The notes beneath the pieces were generated by a model. The model was not told the DNA's origin. It saw only the letters and a list, made by a program, of their open reading frames with translations, and made no database searches. A stretch of 64,000 nucleotides of DNA from Microbaculum marinisediminis (lineage in GTDB: Bacteria; Pseudomonadota; Alphaproteobacteria; Rhizobiales; Tepidamorphaceae), in the NCBI RefSeq assembly GCF_025397915.1, contig NZ_JALIDZ010000001.1, forward strand, positions 186,001 to 250,000, given 5' to 3'. The position numbers and the translations under genes are program-made. Each line of letters starts with the position of its first letter. Within the stretch, counting starts at the first letter, position 1. Of the stretch, positions 36,523 through 43,693 are shown one piece after another.

Positions 36523-38615
36523 GCCGCGGAGACGGCTGCCTTGGCCTTGGCGAGGACTTCGACGATTTCGTCGCGCGGGACGGGTGGAGAAAACAGATAG
36601 CCCTGGACCTCCGTCAGCCCTTCGGCACGCAGCGTCTTGAGCTGGGATTCCGTCTCGACGCCCTCCGCCGTCGTATCGATCCCGAGATCCGACCCGAGGC
36701 TCGCCACGGCGCGGATGATCGCCCGGCAGTCGTCCTTGGTCTCCAGGTCGGCGATGAAGGAGCGGTCGATCTTGATGCGATCGAAGGGGAAGCGCCTGAG
36801 ATAGCTCAGCGACGAGTATCCGGTGCCGAAATCGTCCATCGAGATGCGGACGCCGAGATCGCGCAGCCGATGCAGGGCGGCGAGCGTGTCCTCGCTTTCC
36901 AGCAGAAGCACGGATTCGGTGATCTCGAGTTCCAGCCGGCCGGGGTCGAGGCGCGCCTGCGACAGCGCCTGCATGACAGACGAGACGATGCCAGGCGCCT
37001 TGAACTGGACCGGCGACAGGTTCACGGCGACGGAGATGTCATCGGACATCCGCGCCACCTCGCAGCATGCGGTCCTCAACACCCAGTCCCCGAGCGGGAC
37101 GATCAGCCCCGTCTCCTCGCACATCGGCACGAACTCGACCGGCGACAGCAGCCCGCGCTCGGGATGGCACCACCGCAGCAGCGCCTCCAGGCCCACGACC
37201 CGGCCCGACGAAAGGCCGACAATGGGCTGATAGAACAACTCGAACTCGCCCGTCACCAGCGCCTGGCGCAGGTCGATTTCCAGCGCCCGGCGCGATTGCT
37301 GGTGGACGTCCATCTCCGCCTCGAAGAAGCGGTAGGTACGGCGGCCGTCGTCCTTGGCGCGGTAAAGCGCGAGGTCGGCGTTCTTCAGCAGCAGGTCCGG
37401 CTCGGCACCATCCTGCGGAGCCAGCGCGATGCCGATGCTGGTACCGACCACCACCTGCTGCCCCTCGATGGTGAAGGCGGCCGAGAGCACCTCGATGATC
37501 CGCCGGGCGAGCGTCGCCGCGCGTTCCGGCGCGCTCGGGCCGGGCTGCAGGATGGCGAACTCGTCACCGCCCAGCCGCGCTACCGTATCGGTCTCGCGCA
37601 CGCAGACCTGAAGCCGGCGCGTCACCGCCTGCAAGAGAGCGTCACCGGCGGGATGCCCGAGCGAGTCGTTCACGGCCTTGAAGTTGTCGAGATCGAGGCA
37701 CAGCACCGCGAAGCTCCCGCCGCCACTGGCGCGGGCAAGCGACTCTTCCATCTTGTCGCGCAGAAAGAGCCGGTTCGGCAGGCCGGTCAGCGCGTCGTGG
37801 CGGGCCATGTGGGCGATCTTCGCCTCGGCCCTCTTGCGCTCGGTGATGTCCTCGTGGATAGCCACCGACCCGCCGCCCGGCATCCGGGCATGGGCGATCA
37901 GATAGATGCGACCGTCCCGAAGCTCGTCGACCATCTGCGAGCGCGTGTCCGAATCGACCATCCGAAGACGGTTTCGCGCGAATTCGGTCGGGTCCGCGCC
38001 GGTGTACAGTCCGGTGGCGATGCGGTGGTCGAGGATCGTCTCGAGCGGCGTGCCGGGCCGCGTCAACGGCTCGGGCAGGCCGTACATCTCGGCATAGCGC
38101 TTGTTGCAGACGATGAGCCGGCGGTCGTCGTCGAACATGCAGATGCCCTGGGAGATATTGTCGATCGCCGTCTCGAACAGCTGGTTCTGTTCGGCGAGCC
38201 GGGCGTTGGTGGCGCGGAGCGCCTCAAGCGCCTCGGAGAGCTGGTCGCGCGCGTTCCGCTCGGCAGTGATATCCGAGCCGACACCGCGGTATCCCTTGAA
38301 CGCGCCCGCGTCGTCGAACACCGGCTGGCCACTTGTCGAAAACCAGCGGACCTGACCGTCCTTGCGTTTATAGGGATAGACGAAGTTGCGAAACGTCCGC
38401 CGGTTCAGGAGATCGTCGACGTGCGGCTGCCAGAATGCCTCGATCTCGGCATTGGCGGAGATCTCGACGCGGCTCTTGCCGATCTCCTGTTGCGGGGAAA
38501 CGCCGGTAGCCTGCTCCAGGCTGCCGGAGAAGTAAGAGAACCGATAGGTCTCGTCCATTTCCCAGAACCAGTCGGATGCGAGTTCGGCGAAATCTTCGAG
38601 AAGTCGACCTGCCAA
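36519..38615 (-). CDS. PAS-PAS-GGDEF-EAL protein (cyclic di-GMP turnover)
   Basis: About 698 residues. A first PAS domain begins at FAELASDWFWEMDETYRF, a second PAS at LFETAIDNISQGICMFDDD, then GGDEF with HDALTGLPNRLFL and the intact LGGDEFAIL, and EAL with GLEALLRWCHPE and DDFGTGYSSLSYL. Both catalytic motifs look complete, so it could make or degrade c-di-GMP. No transmembrane segment is seen. The start is unclear: TTG at 38615 (LAGRLLEDF) and TTG at 38669 (LAIERGF) are in frame, and the first in-frame ATG lies inside the PAS domain. Confidence 0.88.
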   Translation of the reverse strand: MAGRLLEDFAELASDWFWEMDETYRFSYFSGSLEQATGVSPQQEIGKSRVEISANAEIEAFWQPHVDDLLNRRTFRNFVYPYKRKDGQVRWFSTSGQPVFDDAGAFKGYRGVGSDITAERNARDQLSEALEALRATNARLAEQNQLFETAIDNISQGICMFDDDRRLIVCNKRYAEMYGLPEPLTRPGTPLETILDHRIATGLYTGADPTEFARNRLRMVDSDTRSQMVDELRDGRIYLIAHARMPGGGSVAIHEDITERKRAEAKIAHMARHDALTGLPNRLFLRDKMEESLARASGGGSFAVLCLDLDNFKAVNDSLGHPAGDALLQAVTRRLQVCVRETDTVARLGGDEFAILQPGPSAPERAATLARRIIEVLSAAFTIEGQQVVVGTSIGIALAPQDGAEPDLLLKNADLALYRAKDDGRRTYRFFEAEMDVHQQSRRALEIDLRQALVTGEFELFYQPIVGLSSGRVVGLEALLRWCHPERGLLSPVEFVPMCEETGLIVPLGDWVLRTACCEVARMSDDISVAVNLSPVQFKAPGIVSSVMQALSQARLDPGRLELEITESVLLLESEDTLAALHRLRDLGVRISMDDFGTGYSSLSYLRRFPFDRIKIDRSFIADLETKDDCRAIIRAVASLGSDLGIDTTAEGVETESQLKTLRAEGLTEVQGYLFSPPVPRDEIVEVLAKAKAAVSAA

Positions 38616-38638
38616 TGGGAGGAGTCCGTCATTTCGGT

Positions 38639-38658
38639 GCGGGGCCGAAAAACCCCGC
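38639..38658. other. Hairpin upstream of the PAS-GGDEF-EAL gene
   Basis: GCGGGG (38639-38644) pairs with CCCCGC (38653-38658) around an 8-base loop containing AAAAA. It lies in the leader or extreme 5' end of the c-di-GMP gene and could affect its translation start. Confidence 0.35.
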
Positions 38659-38734
38659 TCTATTGCCAAGCTGGCATCTGACCACCGAGTGCCTAAACAA
38701 AAGCTAATCCGGTCTGCCGGATTTGGACAAGAAT

Positions 38735-39658
38735 TCAGCCACTGATCCCGAGGCGACGGGTCAGGAGGGCAGCGGGCCGACCGTCGATCGCCGCCAGGCC
38801 GATACCGATGAGAGCCATGCCGAGAAAGTCGTCGGGCCGGACGGTTTCGCCCAGCAGCATCACACCGAAGGCAAGCGCGCTGATGGGAATCAGGAAGGTC
38901 ACGAGCAGGAGATTGGTGGCCCCGGCGGCACGCAGGATGCGGAAATAGATCACGTAGGCGAGCGCGGTCGAGACGACAGCAAGGCCGAGGATCGACGCGA
39001 CGGCCGTGCCCGACGGCATCGCCTGCCGCCATGGCATGTCGACGGCCAGAACGATCGGCAACAGCAGCACCGACGAGGCCGTCACCTGCCCCGCGGCCAC
39101 CACCATCGGCGGCTGCCCGGAGAAGCGCCGCCCCCAGATGCCGGCGAAGGCGTAGGAGACGGCGGCAGCAACACAGGCGAGCTGGGCGAACACGGCGAGA
39201 CCGACCCCGTCGAGGGCATCAACGCCGATCAGCACGGCCACGCCGGCAAGTCCGATCAGCACGCCGAAGAGCTTCGCCGCCGTCAGCCGCTCGTCGCGCG
39301 TCAGGACATGGGCGAGCAGGACGGTGAAGAGCGGCGTCGCCGCGTTGAGGATCGCGGCGAGCCCGCTCGAAACCTCGGTCAGGCCCCAGAAGATCAGCGA
39401 GAACGGCACGGCATTGTTGACCGCGCCCAGGACGAGGAACGGCCCCCATTCGGCACCGCGCGGCATCGTTAGCCCCATGGCGCGAACCAGGACATAGAGC
39501 GTCAGCGCGGCGATGGAGACGCGCAGGAAGGCGACCGTCACCGGCGGCACCTCGCCGACGGCCACCTTGGCGAACAGGAAGGATCCGCCCCAGAGCAGCG
39601 AGAGGATCAGGAGCAGCGACCATTCGGTGCCCCCCATGCGCGGCGACAGTGCTTGCAT
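38735..39658 (-). CDS. EamA/DMT family transporter
   Basis: A 307-residue inner-membrane protein with ten hydrophobic segments arranged as two EamA repeats. Family strings: LLWGGSFLFAKVAVGEVPPVTVAFLR in the first half and YAFAGIWGRRFS, ALAYVIYFRILRAAGATN, PISALAFGVMLLGETV in the second. It probably exports a small metabolite or drug; the substrate is unknown. The ATG at 39658 (MQALSPRMGG) was chosen; MGGTEWS at 39637 is an alternative. Confidence 0.9.
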   Translation of the reverse strand: MQALSPRMGGTEWSLLLILSLLWGGSFLFAKVAVGEVPPVTVAFLRVSIAALTLYVLVRAMGLTMPRGAEWGPFLVLGAVNNAVPFSLIFWGLTEVSSGLAAILNAATPLFTVLLAHVLTRDERLTAAKLFGVLIGLAGVAVLIGVDALDGVGLAVFAQLACVAAAVSYAFAGIWGRRFSGQPPMVVAAGQVTASSVLLLPIVLAVDMPWRQAMPSGTAVASILGLAVVSTALAYVIYFRILRAAGATNLLLVTFLIPISALAFGVMLLGETVRPDDFLGMALIGIGLAAIDGRPAALLTRRLGISG

Positions 39659-39786
39659 ATCGAGATGAACCCCAAGGCGCGACGTGCGTTTCCCATTATA
39701 GGAGCCCGAGTACTTCGAGGCCCCGCGCCCGGCCACCCGGTTCTTGCAACCGGCGCGACCGCAAGGCATTTCGATGGAGATACGCG

Positions 39787-39957
39787 ATGCCACACAAGGC
39801 GAAGCACGGCAGGACCGATCCGAAGACGGACAAGAACGCGCCCAAGTCCCGGGAGAAGCGCAAGGAAAATCGCGAGCTCGACCGCGAGCTCGACGACTCC
39901 TTCCCCGCGAGCGACCCGCCGTCGATCACCCAGCCGGTGCCGGATCACGAGGACTGA
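39787..39957 (+). CDS. Small acidic/basic conserved protein (56 residues)
   Basis: A 56-residue, highly charged soluble protein: a Lys/Arg-rich first half (MPHKAKHGRTDPKTDKN) and the conserved tail LDRELDDSFPASDPPSITQP. Small proteins with this FPASDP tail are widespread in alphaproteobacteria and their function is unknown. GGAGA lies six bases before the ATG. It is divergent from the EamA transporter gene. Confidence 0.75.
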   Translation: MPHKAKHGRTDPKTDKNAPKSREKRKENRELDRELDDSFPASDPPSITQPVPDHED

Positions 39958-40039
39958 GCGCCGGAGATTGCCGGCCCGTGATTGCAGGCCGGCGCACCGG
40001 GTATTATCAAGGCACCGTGCCATTCAGAGGGCGTGTGCC

Positions 40040-41194
40040 ATGGACTTCGAGCCGAGCGAAGAACACCGTCTGATCCGCGACACAGCGCGGCGTATCGCGG
40101 CGGACCGCCTGGCCCCGCTTGCGGGGACGCTGGACGATGGCGGCGGGCGGGCGCCGTTCCTGGAAAACCTGAAGGTTCTCGCCGAGAGCGGCTTCATGGG
40201 GCTGAACGTTTCCGGTCATTACGGCGGCAGCGAAGCCGGATCGGTCGGCTTCGCGCTGGCGCTCGAGGAGATCGCGCGCGGCTGCGCCTCCACGGCGGTG
40301 ACGACATCGGTCACCAACATGGTCGCCGAGATCGTCGAGGTGTGCGGCACCGAGGAGCACCGCGCGGCCTACCTGCCGAAAATCTGCGACGGCACCTATC
40401 CGGCCGCCGGCTTCTGTCTGACCGAGGCCGGCGCCGGTTCCGATCCCGCCGGCATGCGGACGTCCGCGCGGATCGACGGCAACGAATGGGTGCTGAACGG
40501 CTCCAAGCTCTACATCACGTCAGCCGAGTATGCCGGGCTGTTCGTGGTCTGGGCGGTGACGGACCCCGACGCGCCGAAGGGCAAGGGAATCACCTGCTTC
40601 CTGGTCGAGGCGGATGCCGAGGGACTGATCGTCGGCCCGGCGGAAAAGAAGATGGGCCAGACCGGCTCGGCCACCAATCCCGTCACTTTCGAGAACTGCC
40701 GGATCCCCGCTTCGGCCGTACTTGGCGACGTGAACGGCGGGTTCCGCATCGCCGTCGGCGAGCTCGCCGGGGGTCGCATCGGCATTGCCGCGACCGCGCT
40801 GGGAATCGCGCGCGGCGCCATGGACCTCGCCATTCGCTATGTGCAGGAGCGCGAGCAGTTCGGCCGCAAGATCGCCGACAACCAGGGCATCCAATGGATG
40901 ATCGCCGACCGGGAGACCGAACTGGAGGCCGCCCGTCTGCTGATCCTGCGGGCAGCGACCTTGAAGGCGGCCGGCGAACCCTACGCCCGGGAAGCCTCGA
41001 TGGCCAAGCTCTATGCCAGCGAGGCGGCGCAGCGGGCGACCTACACAGCGCTGCAACTGCACGGCGGAGCCGGCTATATCCGGGAAACGGGGCTGGAGCG
41101 GCTTGCCCGCGATGCGCGCATCACCACGATCTACGAGGGCACCTCGGAGATCCAGCGGCTGATCATCGCCCGCGAAACCCTGCGCTCGGCCTGA
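40040..41194 (+). CDS. Acyl-CoA dehydrogenase
   Basis: A 384-residue FAD enzyme introducing the 2,3 double bond into an acyl-CoA. N-terminal helical domain (EPSEEHRLIRDTARRIAADR), FAD-binding block FCLTEAGAGSDPAGMRTSAR, and C-terminal ETGLERLARDARITTIYEGTSEI with the catalytic Glu in YEGTSE. The electron acceptor would be ETF. Chain-length preference cannot be read from the sequence. AGAGGG precedes the ATG at 40040. Confidence 0.93.
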   Translation: MDFEPSEEHRLIRDTARRIAADRLAPLAGTLDDGGGRAPFLENLKVLAESGFMGLNVSGHYGGSEAGSVGFALALEEIARGCASTAVTTSVTNMVAEIVEVCGTEEHRAAYLPKICDGTYPAAGFCLTEAGAGSDPAGMRTSARIDGNEWVLNGSKLYITSAEYAGLFVVWAVTDPDAPKGKGITCFLVEADAEGLIVGPAEKKMGQTGSATNPVTFENCRIPASAVLGDVNGGFRIAVGELAGGRIGIAATALGIARGAMDLAIRYVQEREQFGRKIADNQGIQWMIADRETELEAARLLILRAATLKAAGEPYAREASMAKLYASEAAQRATYTALQLHGGAGYIRETGLERLARDARITTIYEGTSEIQRLIIARETLRSA

Positions 41195-41197
41195 CGC

Positions 41198-41965
41198 CTA
41201 CTCCTTCTTCGCCAGATAGACCGTCTGCGTGAACGGCTCGTCCTGCAGCGGATTGTCGAAGGTCACCTCCTCGGCGCGGGCATCATCGAAGACCTGCCGC
41301 AACCGCGCGGTGAAGCTCTCGTCCGGGCGGTCGTTCGACCACAGGCCGAAGACACCGCCGGACCGCAAATGGGCGGCAAAGCGCGCAAGTCCCGCTTCGC
41401 CGTAGAACGCGGCGTTGTCCGGATCGAGCAGGAAATCCGGCGAATGATCGATGTCCAGCAGGACAGCGTCGAATACCCGGCCGGAGGTTTCGGGATCGAA
41501 GCCGTCCGCGGACGCAGCAAGCGCGAAGAAATCACCGTGCACGAAGCGGCAGCGCGGATCCGCGGTCAGGTCCCGTCCCAGCGGGACCAGTCCCTCCTCG
41601 TGCCAGTCGATCACCGCCTGCAGCGCATCGACGACGACGAGCGAAGACACCCGCTCATCCTCCAGCACGGCCTTCGCGGTGTAGCCCAGCCCGAGGCCGC
41701 CGACGACGACGTCGAGCCCTTTTCCCGCGCGGTCCGTGTCCACTTCGGCAAGACCGAGCTTCGCCAGCGCGATCTCGGATGCCGTGAATTGGCTCGACAT
41801 CAGGTACTCGTCGCCGAGCTTGATCTCGATGACGTCGACGCCGAGCCGCAGGTCCCGCCGCCGCCTCAGGCTGAGCGCGCCGATCGGGGTCGGGCGAAAG
41901 TCCAATTCCTCGAAGAATGCGCTCAAGTTCCTACTTTCGCTCCCCGGTCGCCCCCCGGTCGACAT
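41198..41965 (-). CDS. Spermidine synthase-like SAM-fold protein
   Basis: A 255-residue protein with a Rossmann methyltransferase fold like spermidine synthase: VVGGLGLGYTAKAVLED for cofactor binding, VVVDALQAVIDWH, and DAVLLDIDHSPDFLLDPDN where the polyamine enzymes have their catalytic Asp. The N-terminal part ELGDEYLMSS-like segment (IKLGDEYLMSSQFTASEIALA) fits the same family. The true substrate is uncertain, as many such proteins are not polyamine enzymes. Start at the ATG 41965; no ribosome site is evident. Confidence 0.75.
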   Translation of the reverse strand: MSTGGRPGSESRNLSAFFEELDFRPTPIGALSLRRRRDLRLGVDVIEIKLGDEYLMSSQFTASEIALAKLGLAEVDTDRAGKGLDVVVGGLGLGYTAKAVLEDERVSSLVVVDALQAVIDWHEEGLVPLGRDLTADPRCRFVHGDFFALAASADGFDPETSGRVFDAVLLDIDHSPDFLLDPDNAAFYGEAGLARFAAHLRSGGVFGLWSNDRPDESFTARLRQVFDDARAEEVTFDNPLQDEPFTQTVYLAKKE

Positions 41966-42048
41966 CGCAAACACGGATTATATGCCAACCAGTCGATACG
42001 ACGGCGCTGACCTTTCATAAAGCGGCGATCCCAACATTTCGTGCAAGT

Positions 42049-42062
42049 CCCCCCCCCCCCCC
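42049..42062 (+). repeat. Homopolymer of 14 cytosines
   Basis: Fourteen C in a row in the divergent region between the SpeE-like gene and the host-attachment-family gene, 126 bases upstream of the latter's ATG. Such a tract can slip during replication and, as G14 on the other strand, could form a quadruplex. It is by far the longest mononucleotide run that I noticed here. Confidence 0.85.
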
Positions 42063-42188
42063 GCATGCATGATCGTAGGGGCAGGCATGACACCATTCGT
42101 TCATGCCGTTGACCACGATCAAGGTTCCGGCGCACTCTCACACGCAAGATGCCGACGGGCTGGGGCTGAAAACTCTGGAGGCGTTTCG

Positions 42189-42641
42189 ATGGTTCGCAAA
42201 CTGGTGACCTGGATTCTCGTGGCGGACGGAGCGCATGCCCGCATTTTCGTCAATGACGGCGTGGGCAAGGGCGTGAGCGAGATTGGAGACCGCGCATTCC
42301 TCGGCGACCGGCTGCGCGATCGCGACATCCAGGCCGACAAACCGGGACGCGCCTTCGATAGCCATGGACAGGGCCGCCACGCGATGGAACCGCGGACCGA
42401 CCCCCAGCAGCATCAGGAGCGCGAATTCCTGAGAGGCGTCGTCGAATGGGTCGCGGCCAAGCCGCAGGAAGAGCAGTTCGACCGGCTCGTGCTGATCGCC
42501 GCGCCGCAGGCACTCGGCGATCTGCGCGATCTCCTGCCCAAAGGGCTCTCCGCAAAGGTCACGGCGGAAATCCCGCGGAACCTGGTGAGATCAAGCGAAA
42601 AGGACGTCGAAAGCCATTTGGCCGACGTGTTGGCGGTCTAG
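42189..42641 (+). CDS. Host attachment protein family (PF10116-type)
   Basis: A 150-residue soluble protein. TWILVADGAHARIFVNDG at the start, the charged middle with DSHGQGRHAMEP, and EQFDRLVLIAAPQALGDLRDLL near the end match the family annotated as 'required for attachment to host cells', related to the archaeal-type release-factor fold. The biochemical role is unknown, and the family also occurs in free-living bacteria. GGAGG precedes the ATG. A poly-C tract lies upstream. Confidence 0.82.
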   Translation: MVRKLVTWILVADGAHARIFVNDGVGKGVSEIGDRAFLGDRLRDRDIQADKPGRAFDSHGQGRHAMEPRTDPQQHQEREFLRGVVEWVAAKPQEEQFDRLVLIAAPQALGDLRDLLPKGLSAKVTAEIPRNLVRSSEKDVESHLADVLAV

Positions 42642-42730
42642 CCTAAACCGGCACTATTCCTTAACGGTATTGGGCCTTAACAGAACGGTCGTCCGAGGCA
42701 TGGGCGAAGAAGGGAAAACGGAGCAACCTC

Positions 42731-43579
42731 ATGGCATTCAAGGATATTCTGGTGCACCTCGATTCCGAGGCGGGCAGCGGCGCGGGCGGGCGCAGGCAGG
42801 CCTTCGCGATATCGCTGGCAGCGGCTCATAACGCGCACCTGACCGGCCTCATCTTCGCCCTGGAGCCGACGATCCCGCCGATGATAATGGGCGAGGTGCC
42901 CGGCTCGTTGCTCGAATCCCAGCGCACCCGCGCCATAGAGGCCGCACAAGAAGCCGCCGACGCGTTCACCGAAGCGGCAAACCGCGCCGGCATCCAGTCG
43001 GAAGTACGCGTCGTCAACTGCACGGAAGCAGCGGCAGGCCCCACGCTTGCCATGCACGGGCACACGTCGGACCTGATCCTTGTCGGCCAGCCGGAGCCCG
43101 ACGACGTCCTGGCGATCCGCGAACTGTTGGTCGAGGCGGCCCTGTTCGAGTCGGGCCGCGCCACCCTGGTCGTGCCCTATATCGGACCGGGCGAGGCGAA
43201 ACTCGACCGCGTCATGGTCGCCTGGGACGGCCGCCGGCAGGCGAGCCGCGCCGCCAACGAGGCCATGCCGATCCTGAGGGCGGCGGAATCCGTCTCGGTC
43301 GTCATCGTCGGCGACAACGTACCGTCGGCCCATGGCGGCGAGCCGGGCGCCGATCTGGCGCTGCATCTCGCCCGGCACGGGCTGAGCGTCGACGTCAAAC
43401 GGGTCGGCAGCGCCGGCATCGACGTCGGCAACGCGCTCCTGTCGCATGCCGCGGATTCCGAAGCCGACCTGCTCGTCATGGGTGGCTATGGCCATTCCCG
43501 TTTCCGCCAGTTCATGTTCGGAGGCACGACGAACTCGATCCTCGACAGCATGACGATCCCGGTGCTCATGGCGCACTGA
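42731..43579 (+). CDS. Universal stress protein UspA family (tandem domains)
   Basis: A 282-residue cytoplasmic protein with two Usp-type domains, starting FKDILVHLDSEAGSG. The second half keeps the ATP-binding pattern GGYGHSRFRQFMFGGTT near the C-terminus and ends SILDSMTIPVLMAH, as usual. GGAGCAACCTC precedes the ATG. It is followed by the Pat-type acetyltransferase in the same direction after 114 bases. Confidence 0.92.
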   Translation: MAFKDILVHLDSEAGSGAGGRRQAFAISLAAAHNAHLTGLIFALEPTIPPMIMGEVPGSLLESQRTRAIEAAQEAADAFTEAANRAGIQSEVRVVNCTEAAAGPTLAMHGHTSDLILVGQPEPDDVLAIRELLVEAALFESGRATLVVPYIGPGEAKLDRVMVAWDGRRQASRAANEAMPILRAAESVSVVIVGDNVPSAHGGEPGADLALHLARHGLSVDVKRVGSAGIDVGNALLSHAADSEADLLVMGGYGHSRFRQFMFGGTTNSILDSMTIPVLMAH

Positions 43580-43693
43580 CCCCACGGTCGTTTCGGGCGG
43601 CTGCGACATGTGGCCGCCCTGTCATGGCCCCGTCGCTGCGGGTGCGATAGAAATAGGGATCTTTTCGCACCCGCAAAAACACATGGTGCCGCT

